DNA of 64,000 nt from Rhinopomastus cyanomelas (GCA_013400115.1 VXBP01003670.1:287605-351604); one strand, 5' to 3'; counted from the first letter of the stretch, positions 24,041 to 36,160 are shown. Notes: generated by a model not told the origin, from the sequence alone. Numbers and translations are program-made.

Positions 24041-24964
24041 GGGATTGATGACTTGGATGAGGGATTGGCATGCACTGTCAGCAAGTTTGCTGACGATACA
24101 AAGCTGGGTGGTGTCGTCGACACCCCTGCAGACTGTGCTGCCATTCAGCGAGACCTGGACAGGCTGGAGAGCTGGGCTGAGAAAAATTTAATGAGGTATA
24201 ACAAGAGTAAGTGTAGAGTCTTGCATCTGGGCAAGAACAACCCTAGGTACCAGTATAAACTGGGGAGTGACCTGTTGGAGAGCAGTGTAGGGGAAAGGGA
24301 CTTGGGGGTCCTGGTGGACAACAAGATGACTATGAGCCAGCAATGTGCTCTTGTGGCCAAGAGGGCCAACAGCATCCTGGGGTGGATCAGAAGCGGGGTG
24401 GTTAGCAGATCAAGAGAGGTTCTTCTCCCCCTCTACTCTGCCCTGGTAAGACCACACCTGGAGTACTGTGTCCAGTTCTGGCCTCCTCGATTCAAGAGGG
24501 ATGTGGAGCTGCTGGAAAGGGTCCAGTGTAGGGCAATGAAGATGATGAAGGAGGTGGAGCACCTCCCTTATGAGGAGAGGCTGAGGGAGATGGGTGTCTT
24601 TAGCTTGGAGAAGAGGAGACTGAGAGTGACCTCATTAATGTCTACAAGTACTTGGGGGGTGGGTGTCAGGAAGATGGAGCCAGGCTATTCTCAGTGTCAT
24701 GTAGTGATAGGATGAGGGGCGATGGTTGTAAGCTGGAACATAGAAGGTTCCACATCAATCTGAGAAGGAACTTCTTCACAATGAGGGTGACAGAGCACTG
24801 GAAGGGGCTGCCCAGGGAGGTTGTGGAGTCTCCTTCACTGGAGATGTTCAAGACCCACCTGGATGTGTTCCTGTGTAACTTGATTTAGGTGATCCTGCTG
24901 TTGCAGGGGGACTGGACTAGATGATCTTTGGAGGTCCTTTCCAATCTGTAACGATTCTGTGATT
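24041..24964 (+). mobile_element. Long CR1 LINE 3' portion (tail type A) with RT catalytic motif
   Basis: The best-preserved long CR1 here. It begins at 'gattgatgacttggatgagg' (ORF2 INDLDEG region), includes FADD, the C-terminal domain, the ORF2 stop at 'gatttag', the type A 3' UTR and a decayed tail 'cgattctgtgatt'. 5' truncated within the RT domain. Confidence 0.95.
24053..24888 (+). pseudogene. CR1 ORF2 remnant: RT motif and C-terminal region, one frameshift
   Basis: The first frame (24053-24715) carries the reverse-transcriptase metal-binding box FADD at residues 12-15 (codons 24086-24097), then WAEKNLMRYN, GERDLGVLVDNKM and LVRPHLEYCVQFW. A 1-bp deletion near 24625, where copies elsewhere read 'ctgaggggtgacctc' and this one 'ctgagagtgacctc', shifts the frame. 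Reading then continues in the frame covering 24652-24888 (HWKGLPREVVES, LCNLI stop). The N-terminal endonuclease and upstream RT blocks are absent, so it is non-functional. The single frameshift implies a fairly recent insertion. Confidence 0.92.
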
Positions 24965-24982
24965 GGTGGGTGTTTGTCCCAT

Positions 24983-25132
24983 AAACAATTACCGAGGCTG
25001 CAAAATACCTCTGAGATCAAGTCCAGACTATGTCCTAACATCACCACATCGGCTAGACCAGAGCACTAAGTGCCACATCCTGTCTGTATTTAAACACCTC
25101 CAAAGAAGGGGACTCCACCACTGCAGTACACA
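24983..25132 (-). mobile_element. CR1 LINE fragment (tail type D, diverged)
   Basis: 'taaacaattaccgaggctgc' and 'atacctctgagatcaagtcc', then 'cctaacatcaccacatcggc' match the antisense type D 3' UTR. It starts 19 bp after the preceding plus-strand CR1, giving a tail-to-tail pair. Confidence 0.82.
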
Positions 25133-25213
25133 GATCGCTCAGTTGTACTCGCCACAAAAGTATTGTCCTGCTATAGGGCAGTAGACTTTGCCTCTCCCTG
25201 TATTTGATAAGAA

Positions 25214-25453
25214 GGCAGGGCCTGAAGCTGCCAGGGGAGGATTAAGGTGGTTATTAGGAAGCCCTTCCTCACAGAAAGAGTGGTCAGAGCCTGGACTGCC
25301 CAGGGCAGTCGTGGAGTCCCAATTCCTGGAGGTGTTTAAGGACAGACTGGATGTGGCCCTTAGTACCCTGGTCTGGCTGATGTGGTGAAGTTAGTTCCTG
25401 GGTTGGGCTTGATGATCTTAGAGGTCTTTTCCAGCTTCAGTAATTCTATGATC
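25214..25453 (+). mobile_element. CR1 LINE 3' end (tail type D)
   Basis: 'gcagggcctgaagctgccag', 'gcccttcctcacagaaagag', the ORF2 end 'ccctggtctggctgatgtgg', then 'gggcttgatgatcttagagg' and 'taattctatgatctg'. 5' truncated. Confidence 0.9.
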
Positions 25454-25720
25454 TGTTTGGCTTCTAATAACAGACAATGAATGCCAGCTAAAAAGAAATG
25501 TAGGCTGTATTATGTCAGCAGAAGTGTCCTACCAACAGGAGGGAGAGAGAAAAGGTTTGTTCCATACTTCCAAAGAGTGACCATATGTGAACTACTGCTT
25601 TCCATTGTGTACAAAAAGTACATTAAAATATTTTTAAAATATTAAAACAAGTAAACAGCCTCCAGAAGACAGAGACCTACAGAGACTGAGCTGCATGGAA
25701 AGATTTAAAGTGATTGCTTT
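25454..25720. other. Unique spacer
   Basis: No recognised feature. Confidence 0.4.
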
Positions 25721-25812
25721 AGTGTGTGGCTTGGTCTAGGTGATGCTTCTGTGGCAGGGGGATTGGACTAGATGATCTTTCGAGGTCCCTTCCAATCCCT
25801 TATGATTCTATG
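25721..25812 (+). mobile_element. CR1 LINE tail (type A, about 90 bp)
   Basis: 'gcttggtctaggtgatgctt', 'ggattggactagatgatctt' and 'tatgattctatg'. Confidence 0.92.
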
Positions 25813-27115
25813 TATAGAGCCAGATAGTCATCTGGTTTCAATCAGCATGGCTTCAGAGAGGATTTGGTCTAAACAATCTCTAGCTCTTTGCCAAATGTGG
25901 ACAAAAAGAGGACGTAGAGCATGTATCCAATGGCAACAGGACCAAATGAATCTAAAATACACAGGTTGGATATTAGGAAAATAGTGTACTATAATGATTT
26001 AGGAATGTGTCACCTAAAGGGATGAAGATAACTCGGTTTCAGGAGCTATTTCATATGCGACAGATATAAAGAACTAAATGTCTATAATGGAAACCAGTCC
26101 TACATTAGCTGAATGAGTTAGCTGTGTTCTTGCTGTTCTCTACTTGCTGTGATTTTCTGAAGCCTTTGCAATCTGTGTGCCTGTAGGATTGATGGCACGC
26201 TAGGAGGACACCTGGACATGTTTTTATAAGACATTTAGTTCAAATAGAATAAAACAAAGGGGGAACAAGGAAAGGTCTTGGCTAGTAAGTCTAAGAGCTC
26301 TATTGCTGTCTATAAGAAATCAGTTAGAGCTGGGAAAACTGCAAAACATCTTTTTAAGCACATTTGTCCTTATTTTATTTACTAGCCAGTTAAGGCTACA
26401 GGACAGACCCCACCAGGTCATAGATATTTCCAGTACTGAAGTCTGTGACCATCCATAAGCAGATATTTGGTCCCAGTCACTTTAGATTCTTGCTGTTACA
26501 ATTATTTACCCACACTCTGGATATCCTGGAAGCAGAGATTTGATTTTCAGAAGTACTTGTATGGCATCCAAGGGTATGTTATTTCTGTCTGCAGCACTCA
26601 AGAACTGATATCCTATTAGGGGCAAAGAAGGAGCTTCCAAAAGAGCTTCCAGATTCCTTCCCTTTGGATAACGTTACATTTACAAGAAGCTTTTAGTACC
26701 CTCACATCACCCTCTTTCTGCCAGCTCTATTGAATAAGCTTAAAATAATTCACTTCATTATTTGAAGTGCAGTTTGATTAGTCCTAAAATTATGAGTGTT
26801 TCCATGGAAAATCCTAATAGACTTTTTTTCAAAAAAAAAGAGAAGGTGGATCCCATAGGAATTAAGAGAAGTGTCTGTGGTTTGAGACTTGGTAGCAATG
26901 TTTTGCTCACCCTTGGTGTGAATTCACATAGTTGTGCTTCATTTTTATTTGTGAAGAGGAAAAACAATGGAACATGAAACTATTTCTTCATGTCATCCAC
27001 CGATTTTTGTTCCATTTTAGTCACTCCCCTCTAAGTGATGTTTTCTGTGATGCTGTGGGACTCCTTCTCGTTTGACTATTCATTGTGAGCTGACATTTTT
27101 ATAACTCATAACTGC
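25813..27115. other. Unique non-coding DNA
   Basis: No gene or repeat recognised in 1.3 kb. Confidence 0.45.
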
Positions 27116-27399
27116 CACTATCTCGGTGTCATCTAATGATAGGACAAGGGGCAATGGGTGTGAGCTGGAACAGAGGAGGTTCCGCATCGATATGACACAG
27201 AACTTCTTCCCAGTGAGGGTGACAGAGCACTGGAAGGGGCTGCCCAAGGGAGGTTGTGGAATCTCCTTCTCTGAAGTTTAAAACCTACCTGGACATATTC
27301 CTGTGTGACTTGATCTAGGGGATCCTGCTCTGGAAGGGGAATTGGATTGGATTATCTTTTGAGGTCCCTTCCCATCCCTAATGTTCTGTGATTCTGTGT
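27116..27399 (+). mobile_element. CR1 LINE 3' end (tail type A)
   Basis: ORF2 C-terminus ('atgataggacaaggggcaat', 'gagcactggaaggggctgcc') and 3' UTR ('gatcctgctctggaagggga'), ending 'gttctgtgattctgtg'. An extra base at 'gcccaagggaggttg' breaks the frame. Confidence 0.93.
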
Positions 27400-27850
27400 G
27401 AAATGAGTTTTCAATTAAAAAAACTCAATGGAATCTGGAAAAAAAAGTTTACCTTTACCCACACCAGCAGAAATGGACTGAGATGCACTGAATCTCATTT
27501 TGATCTTGATCTGCAGGGTCTGTACAGCATAATCCAAGCAATTTCAATACTGTTACACTTAATTATAGCAAAGTATGTGGATCAAGAATTGGAGTAGTGA
27601 GATTTATTTTTTTTCCTTTTACTCTCCTTGGAGGATGAAGTATGAAACACCTCCTGAATGGCTTTTATTCTGTCATGTTTTCTCGGAATTTCCCCTGAAA
27701 GGGAATGCTGAAGAGTGGGTTGTAAAGATAGTTTATGTACTGTCAAGATAATGTTTCTTGAGTAAAGGCCAGATCATAGTACATCTGATACTTGCCAGCT
27801 GCTTACCTCTTTTTAAGGAGGCATGAAGTCTTCTGTTAGAGGGTCTGACT
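27400..27850. other. Unique non-coding DNA
   Basis: Nothing recognised. Confidence 0.4.
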
Positions 27851-28592
27851 TCACAGAACACTAGTGTTTGAAAGGGACCTCAAAAGATCATTCAGTCCAA
27901 TCCCCCTGACACAGCAGGATCACCTAGATCAAGTCACACAGGAACATGTCCAGGTGGGTTTTAAATGTCTCCAGAGAAGGAGACTCCACAACTGCTCTGG
28001 GCAACCTGTTCCAGTGCTCTGTCACTCTCACTGGGAAGAAGTTCCTTCTTGTATCGATGTGGAACCTCCTTTGTTCCAGCTGACACCCGTTGCCCCTTGT
28101 CCTATCATTGGATGGTAGAATCACAAAATCATTTGGGTTGGAAAAGACCCTTGGGATCATCAAGTCCAACCATCAATCCTATTCTACAAGTTCACTTCTA
28201 AGCCAAATTCTCCAAAACTTCTGAGCAGGGCCTGGCTCCATCCTCCTGAGACCTGCCCTTACCATATTTATCAACATTCACTCTCAGTGTCCCCTCTGTC
28301 TCCTTTTTTTCCAAGCTCAAGAGGCACTGTTCCCTCAGCCTTTCCTCATCAGAGAGATGCTCCACTCCCTTCATCATCTTTCTAGTTTGGTGCTGGACTC
28401 TCTCCAGCAGTTCTGTGTCCTTCTGGAACTGAGGAGCCCAGAACTGGACACAACATTCCATCTATGTTCTCATCAGTGCAGAGGAGAGGGGTAGGAGAAC
28501 CTCTCTTGATCTTTAACCACCCCCCTTCTAAACCACCCCAGGATGCCATTTGCCTTCTTGGCCACAAGGACCCATTGCTGGCTCACGGTGAT
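27851..28592 (-). mobile_element. CR1 LINE fragment (tail type A) hosting a nested CR1
   Basis: Left part 27851-28114 runs from 'tcacagaacactagtgtttg' to 'tatcattggatg'. The right part resumes at about 28221 with 'ctgagcagggcctggctcca', exactly the continuation seen in undisturbed copies, and ends at 'ccattgctggctcacggtg'. The 28115-28220 insert splits it. Confidence 0.92.
28115..28220 (-). mobile_element. Nested CR1 LINE 3' end (tail type C)
   Basis: About 106 bp starting 'tagaatcacaaaatcatttg', then 'acccttgggatcatcaagtc' and 'accatcaatcctattctaca': antisense of the type C tail. It interrupts the type A copy in the same orientation. Confidence 0.92.
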
Positions 28593-29355
28593 CTCTTGTG
28601 CTTTTCTGCTAGCCATGAAAATATCGAGTCCAACCAGCCAATTGCTCACACTTGCAAATCAGCTGGATTGAGATCTGTTCTGAAACAAGCACGTAGCTTG
28701 CATGGGAAAGACAACACAACTGTTCTTCCTGTGTTACCAGTTCTGCAGTCAACCCAAAGTGAACACACTGAAAATATTGTGTGGCAAGGAAATGCTGAAA
28801 GAGGATTTTAACTGTGGAATAATCAGAGATTTCAATGAACAGACCATTTGTTATATTTAGGATTCCCACAGGTATTATGGGAAGAGGGAAGAAACACCAC
28901 TTCAACTCCTCTTGCCTGTTTAATACCTAATTAATTTCCATGTATGCCTGGACCAAGAAAATCTGTAAAAATTATCATAGTACTTAACTTCTAATGGAGA
29001 AAGTCTATTTAATAAAAGGTTATCAATTATATTCAACATCTTTGCTTTGCTGTTTACGTTACTTACTACACCCCTACTCTTAAATTAAATTCCAAATTGG
29101 GTTAAAAAAAAAATAAATCAAGGCTTTCAGGTACAACTTTCTTGACATAAAACCAAGAATGTAAAAATTCAGCCCTGAGATTTTGTGGCTCTGGTTTTGA
29201 TGTACGTGTTTTCCTCTGGAAAAACGAAACCTCCTACTTTCTTAGGTGAAATAATCCCATTGTTTGTAGTCTGAGATGGAACTGAGAGCTAGAAGACAAC
29301 TTTTTCTATTCCTGTGATAGCTGATCTCCTCAAGTTAATTTGGCTCTTTGGAACT
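28593..29355. other. Unique non-coding DNA
   Basis: No exon or repeat recognised. Opposing frames of 115 and 98 codons at 28464-28905 extend out of CR1 and look random. Confidence 0.4.
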
Positions 29356-29674
29356 GGTGGATGTGTTTGTAGATGTGTAAAGGGTGAGTGTCAGGAGGAT
29401 GGAGCCAGGTCTTCTAATGACAGGACAAGGGGCAACGGGTGTAAGCTGGAACAGAGGAAGTTCAACGGAAATATGAGAAGGAACTTCTTCGCCATGAGGG
29501 TGACAGAGCAGTGAAATGGGCTGCCACTGTCCTTCTCTTGAGACATTTAAAACCTTCCTGGACATGTTCTAGCAGCTTGATCTAGGTGATCCTGCTGTGT
29601 CAGGGGGATTGGACTGGATGATCTTTCAAGGTCCCTTCCAACCCCTAATGTTCTGTGATTTTGTGATTCTGTGT
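29356..29674 (+). mobile_element. CR1 LINE 3' end (tail type A)
   Basis: 'gtgtcaggaggatggagcca', 'gtgacagagcagtgaaatgg' (a TGA replaces the tryptophan codon of HWNGL), 'gatcctgctgtgtcaggggg' and a tail with repeated 'tctgtgattttgtgattctg'. Confidence 0.93.
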
Positions 29675-30461
29675 CTAAAACTAATTGTAATTCCTCTTTG
29701 ATTATTGAAATATTTGAAGTATTAAAATGTCAGACTGCCTGTCTGTACTACAAGAGAGTGTTTATTACTGCTTACACTCTGAGGTACAGCTGGTGAACAA
29801 CGTGTACACCAGAGATGCTCATGGACCAGGGAATATTTTAGAAGGAAATGTATATCTATCACTCAAGGTATAATTATCAGCTTTCAGGATAACGTACTTT
29901 TTAATTTGAAATAAGTACTTCAAAGCAATTCAAAGTGGGCTATCAATCCTTTGAAGCTCTCAAGAGGTAATGATTTAGGATTTCCATTTCAAAGAATTTT
30001 ATATCTCAGATAAAATGGAACAATTCCATTGAAAACCAGAAGATTCGGACCTGAAACACCAAAACAGCTTCTAAAGGATCAGCTGACAGAAGCAATGTGC
30101 TTTCATTGTTCCTTGGTGAGAATTTTGACCTATATATGGCCTGGATTAGCTGAACGTATGGGTTTGTTGCTGAGTAAACTCACTTAACTCTAGAAGTTGA
30201 GCTAAATATAATGATACTGTAAATACAAAGATATTCTTAACACAAACTGTTACTTTTGGCTGTTTTTGGAAACAACAGTTCGTTCTTTCAGGATTTTTTG
30301 CCTTTTTTAAAAAAAGTAAGGTCAGATCAAATAATCTATCTGAATCTAAATATAGACATTTGCTATTTAAATTATGATTTTCTTCGAGTTTCTGAATGAA
30401 TGACTGAGGTTATGATGATTGCTTTGAAATGTCTCTGCTCATTTCAAAATGGAGAAAACCT
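29675..30461. other. Unique AT-rich DNA
   Basis: No recognisable feature. Confidence 0.45.
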
Positions 30462-30562
30462 GAGTAACCTGCTCTAGTGAAGGTGTCCCTGCCCATGCAG
30501 GGGGGTTGGAACTAGATGATCTTTAAGGTCCCTTCCAACCCTGGCCCTCCTATGATTCTATG
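30462..30562 (+). mobile_element. CR1 LINE tail (type F, about 100 bp)
   Basis: 'gagtaacctgctctagtgaa', 'ggtgtccctgcccatgcagg' and 'gttggaactagatgatcttt', then 'tatgattctatgg'. Confidence 0.93.
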
Positions 30563-31029
30563 GAAACATAAATCTTATTTGATCAGAGTTAGTTCAAGTC
30601 AGAAACAAATATTTAGCATCCCTGGGAAGCAGACTGCTGGTGGCAGTGATTTTCTATGGCCAGACCGCCTGCTTTGCCTGAGCCAAAGCTCTTGGACAAT
30701 TTAAGTGATGCTGCTGTCACTAAAAGAAGAGTTGTGAGCTATTAGCTAATATTTGGCACAGTTATCTTTCCTAGCAGCAACACTGACTTTCAACATTTTC
30801 CAGCCTCTGAATGTCAGCAAGAACAGAAAGACTTGTTCTCCATGTTCTCCCAAACAAATTCCCACCTTTTCCTCTCTGTGATAGAAATGACCTAATCACA
30901 GCTTAGCACAGGTCCCTTTGAGGTTCCTTTATAATTCTAAGAAACCTTCAACTGGCTGTAGATCCAGCAGCAGAGTAAATTTCATAAACATAGAGGAAAA
31001 CAAGTTGAATTAAATTTAATTCTTAACCC
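30563..31029. other. Unique spacer
   Basis: No feature recognised. Confidence 0.4.
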
Positions 31030-31123
31030 TTACGCCATGGTCTAGGGGTTGGGAAGGTGTTGGGATGACAGCTGGATTTGATGATCCTGGAGATCCTTTC
31101 CAGTCATAATGATTCTATGATTC
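31030..31123 (+). mobile_element. CR1 LINE tail (type B)
   Basis: 'gccatggtctaggggttggg', 'gatgatcctggagatccttt' and 'atgattctatgattctg'. Confidence 0.92.
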
Positions 31124-31218
31124 TGTTATTTCTAAAGATAGAGTCTTCAATTTGCTAAAGACATCTAGGAACTCTGAAACTCATGGATCAAGAAAACCAG
31201 CAAAATGTATTCTTAAAT

Positions 31219-31280
31219 AAAAGGTTGGACTCTGTGATCCTGAAGGTCCCTTCCAGACAAAACTGTTCTGTTGTTCTATT
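31219..31280 (+). mobile_element. CR1 LINE tail scrap
   Basis: 'aaggttggactctgtgatcc', 'gaaggtcccttccagacaaa' and a degraded tail. Confidence 0.75.
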
Positions 31281-32343
31281 ATTATGATTGCACATACAGA
31301 GAAATATTTCATTTGTATTTTGAAATCTTAAGTTTAACTGGGTCACTGTCTCCAAGCAGTAGGACACCAGAATAAGTCATTATGTTCTTCCACGTACTAG
31401 ACAAGTTTTCTTAATCAGAAAATTAATTTTAGTAGAAAGGGTGGTTAGATAACAGACAAAGAGTATACCATTGGCCTATGCCTATCTTTTGGAAAACTTT
31501 TCTGGCAAAGAAATCTTACTAATAGGATCGACTGCGAGCAGGATTTGGAGAGACAAATTACCCCTGGGGAATGTGCTTTGATGTGGAAAAGAGGATCAAT
31601 CACCTCTATCTGTAACACACTAAGAGAAAATTTATTTAAGATATAGCTTCACTTCACACCAAGTCAGGCTCATACACGGAGAGAGAATATCAGAGAAATT
31701 GAGGTGACAAGGAGATGGATTTTGCAGACATAACTAAGAGCAGAGGGATGCGGAAAGCGTCTGAAAACAAGCAGTAGATATTGCTGCATAAGATTTCCCT
31801 TGTTCTTTCCAGCAAAACCGTCACACTTGACTCCAGATTTAGTTTTTTTATCCATTAGTAGCCACTAATGTACTGGATAGTTTCTCATTAAGAATGAAGT
31901 AAAATAATCTCACACAAGAATAGCTCCAGAACATAAAGGACATGGTGAAAATTTGAACCCATCAATTATGCATTCAGAAAAGTACAAGAAAGAATATTAA
32001 GCTATTTTTTTGCATTGTAACTTTAATTTACTAAATTCAAATCACTCCAACAGTTAGGTCTGCATGATAGAAGAGACTCATCAAATAAAATAATCAAATA
32101 CTAAGAGCATTCTATATTACTAAATATTTTAAAATCAAAAGAAATTAAAATTGCAACTTTTAGTAATTATTTCATCGTTGATATTTGTGTGACAGCGCTG
32201 TAGAAATCAATTTGATACCCTAAAAATTGTTATTAACATGCCCTTTGTCTTTGAGAAACAATAGCTTATTGATAAATATAATGCTGGCATTTCTCTAGAT
32301 TTATCTCCTTTCTGAGATAAAAGTTTGCCTCATTAAATATATT
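31281..32343. other. Unique AT-rich DNA
   Basis: No gene or repeat recognised. Confidence 0.45.
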
Positions 32344-32404
32344 ATCACAGATTCATAGAATATTAAGGATGGGAAGGGAACTTGAAAGATCAAGCAGTCC
32401 AATC
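32344..32404 (-). mobile_element. CR1 LINE tail scrap (type A)
   Basis: 'atcacagattcatagaatat', then 'ggaagggaacttgaaagatc' and 'cagtccaatc'. Confidence 0.85.
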
Positions 32405-34012
32405 GAGAGCATCATCGCTAGTGATCGAAAACTCAGATCAGAAAAGAAAAGACAAGGCTGGCAAGAGAACACAGCAAAAAAGAGAGCTGAGAGTAATTAG
32501 GAGGAACAAAGCACACACGGAATTATGTATCTACTTATTATTGAACTATTGAGTTCTATATTTCATCTATATTTTGGTTTTGCTTTGATATTTTTTAGGA
32601 AGCTAATTAGGTATTATTATAAATTGATATTTATTAGGAAGCTGACACACTGGGAAGACCATCCATGCTCCAATAAATATCATTTTTAACTAAGTCCTGT
32701 ATTTATTTTATCTCAAATCCCTTTCAGGCTTCATCTGTGCCTACATGAAATAAAGAAGTTTTCATTTCACTGGTGTTTCTTCTAATTGGTACTGGAGCAT
32801 ACTTTTATTCCAGATTTTATTGAGTTGCTAAGGATGTAAATGGCAACAGCCTTTTATTTTTGGTATAAACACTACCTGCACTTCAAGAATTCATTTCCAG
32901 AAGGAAAACAGAGAGCGAAACAGAAAGCACTGCAAGACTCGTTTCCCTTTGCTTCATTCTCCTGCTGTCCTGAATCCACTTATTTTAAACCCTATCCAGC
33001 GTTTTTTATGTGATTCTCGTGTTTAAATGGAAAGCAAAAAACCAAAATCCCAGACCACAAGCTGTTTTCATGTCTTTTGAAAGATGAACACTTAATGCTT
33101 CTTAATGCAGTAAAATTAATCTCATAGAGACAAAGACAATTCTAGGCTCAAAAGGAGTCGATGTGACCGAGGCTGATTCTGTAAACTTCTGATAAATCTG
33201 CCTGGAGCTATGGCAAGAGAGGACAAAGGTGGAAATACAACCCCCAGCATACTGGAGATGTTTTGGCCACCACCAGTGGGAGGATGCTGCCAGAACAGCA
33301 TTTCTTTAGAGAGTGAACAGTATTTAGTGCTTTTTATTCCACTGTAGCTTGGTTTCCCTAAGAGCTGCATCCTTTCAAGGGCAGCATTTGTTAGGGTTTG
33401 ATGCTCTCACTGAGCAAAAGCTCAAACCATGGCTCTTGTTCCATGAGAATGGGAGGGACAAAAAGCAGCCCTGCAAAGTGAAGCTGTTAAATGAGGAAAC
33501 GTCCAAAACGATGACAGTGTCAGCTCCGTGTCTCAGCTGGCAGCTAGCGAAGCTGCTGCGACAAGCCGTGTTCACCTGCCTATGTTAAGGGACAATCACT
33601 CTAGAAAATAGCTGAAGAGGGCAGGGCAAAACAAGCAAGAAGCAGTGTCTGTTCCCAAAGAGAAGGAACTGCAGAGAAGACAGGATGAAATTGCTCTTTC
33701 TCTAGGTAATTGTGCACTGTCTCTCACTGACAGCCCAGCACATCGCTAAGGTTACCATTTAGACTGTGGATTTTGTCTGTTTCCTAGAACTTTTAACGGG
33801 CGTGGGCAGCCTTGGTTTGTCTTCTGTAGGAGCTGTGGTGGTTTTCCACTTCACTCCGCAGTTTTATACCGCTTGTGTCATTGTTTCAGGCACAAGAAAT
33901 GATTAGCCTTGGAGAACATATTTTTTTGTTTGTTTTATTTTTTTTACTTCACAGGAGCTGAGCTAATTCCTTTTTAAATAAAAATGTCTCCATTTAGGAT
34001 CCCACACTGAGA

Positions 34013-34570
34013 GTGTCACAAATTATGTGGATTCACCAAATTGGTTGCTGCCAGCAAACTACTGAGAATTGCCAGATTCAGTTAAACACTTTGGCACAAC
34101 TAACATCCTCCCATGGAAAAAAGTCATGGGATGGCCAAAAATCAGGCAGAATGATCTGCAGACTCAAGCCACAGTTTCCACTGCATCATGTGCTGAGGAA
34201 TGTCAGGGGGATGGGTCTGGACACCCACAGAGCCAGCAGGGATCACAGCCCTGAGAACCCACGGGGACTTGTGGGAGATGTTTTCCTGCAGATCCACTGG
34301 CCTCGAGGTACCCTTGGAAAAGCATCTCACCCGCATGTACGCCCGGATCATGCCTACGTGTCGGCACTGGATGGCCATTACCCAAGGTTGCAACTGTGTC
34401 TTGGGTGGATTCACAGGTGCATAATGGAGGCTGTGAAAAGCACTTCTGCCAGCGTCAGCAGCTACTACGTAAAGAAAATGCCTGTGGCTTTCAGTGAGGA
34501 GGAGCATTTTTCCATCCTCACAATGCCCCCTCCAAAGCCTCAAACCCCAGAGACCTCCGTTTGCACGTAG
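34013..34570 (+). other. Unidentified open frame, 185 codons, probably not a gene
   Basis: The longest open frame outside CR1. The translation (rich in His, Pro, Ser and Gln; for example residues around LGWIHRCIMEAVKS) matches no family I recognise. The minus strand is also open for 164 codons over 34142-34636, and other frames are open inside it. That points to locally higher GC and few stop words rather than coding selection. It could also be an old processed pseudogene or part of a non-coding transcript. No splice or initiation signals were judged reliable. Confidence 0.25.
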
Positions 34571-35367
34571 TGCCTTCATGAGACTTAAGGGATACAGATA
34601 AGAAAAAGTTACATCATCCCTCCCTCCTGTCAACATTTGGACCAGAAGACAGGACCTTTTTCTGCTTCTAACCCTTCCACGGGAGGAGTCGGAGGAGATT
34701 ACAGTTATTTTTCATGTGCAGTTCACAGTCCTCTGTGTATGGTTAGAAATTCTTCTCGCAGCATGAATTCTCCAAGTGCTGTGGGGAAATGAAAGGCTGA
34801 AGCCTTCTTTTAATTACTGTGGATTGTTCCTCTCAGCTTAATGCACCATTTTATTCTTGTGTAGTCAAGGACATGAGTGCAGAGTGCAAGGTTTGGGGGA
34901 GGGAGGATGGTGAGCGAAGTGGGATGTTCGTTCTCCTCTTCTTAGGATAAAATAGGAAACTACAGATGAGAGTTTATCAGAGTTAATGCTCTGAAATAAT
35001 TTTACATTGTCTCAGTAGTGATGCATTTAATGTGCACGTTGTGCAAAGAACAACAGATCTACAACATCATCAGAGCATCGCTAAGACTTTTAAACGTTAT
35101 TTCTGATTGCGGTCTGTGCCTGTAATCGATCACCCACTTGCAGGTGTGCTGCTACATCCCTCTCTTTTCAATTCTCCTGTCTACAAGAGGCAATTTCAGA
35201 CAGCCAGAGCAAACAAGGGCGTTGCTTTAAAGTAGCTACCAAGGAAGAAGTTGCCAAAGACAGAGATTCTGAACCTATTTCCCAGCCAGAAGTAAAACAT
35301 TACCAGCAAGTTATTCCCAGACAAGCCAAGTACAAAGTTCTTCGTTTAAGAAGCCAAGGAACCAGAA

Positions 35368-35406
35368 TCTCTCTCCCTCTTTCCCTCCCACCTCTCTCTC
35401 TCTTTA
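35368..35406. repeat. Polypyrimidine run
   Basis: C/T-only apart from a single A, with a TC dinucleotide run at its right end. Confidence 0.75.
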
Positions 35407-35639
35407 TGCCATTTTTCTCCTTTCCCTTTTATCTGGCACAATAGTTCTAATCCTAATGGTTTCCTTCCATTTCCTTTCTAATTGATTAATGGTGACACAA
35501 AGCTTAAAAAAATAGAGAGCATTAAAAAAAGGAATATAATATTTCAGGTGAAATGTTCTCATTTTTGTATGTTTTTGAATCTGTAAATACGAGCCCAAAC
35601 CAGTTCCTACAAAATCTCATAGAGGCTGGATCCAGCCCT

Positions 35640-36160
35640 TAACAGACAGCGCAGCCACCGGTATCGATTTCTGTTAAATCACTCCTGTTTTAATAGACAA
35701 AATCCAGCCCACTGTCTGAACATTTTCTAAAAATTAAGCTAATTGAAAAAGCCAAATAAAGTTAACAAATTAAGATTTACCTGGTTAAAGCCGGCAAGAT
35801 CAAATGAACAAATAAGCTTAAAAAACTCTACTGTCTATTATTAGCAGAACTAGCAGAGCGGAACTGAAAAATTCATCAGCCTCAGACAGTGGGTTGAAAA
35901 GGTCCTCCTGCAGCAAGGCTGGAATTCAGCTGTTGCTTTGCATCACCGCAGTCACGGAAAGAGAACTGCTTTCCTGCCCAATTATATCGGTATTTTTGCA
36001 ACTTGCAGAGGTATAAATTTCAATGCTAAACGGGCAGAAATCCCTCCCGTCGTTGCCTCTGCATAACAGCGTGTGTGCGTGCCAGCGGGAAGACTTTCCC
36101 TCCAGTTTACTAGCAATTACAAGCAGCACTACTGCGAAGCCATGAGCACCGCAAAGCATT
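35640..36160. other. CpG-enriched unique segment, candidate conserved non-coding element
   Basis: By hand count about 16 CpG dinucleotides between 35649 and 36151, against few in flanking unique DNA. It combines AT-rich 'attaagctaattgaaaaagc' with a GC-richer right half ('cgtgtgtgcgtgccagcggg'). No long open frame. Function is inferred only from composition. Confidence 0.35.
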
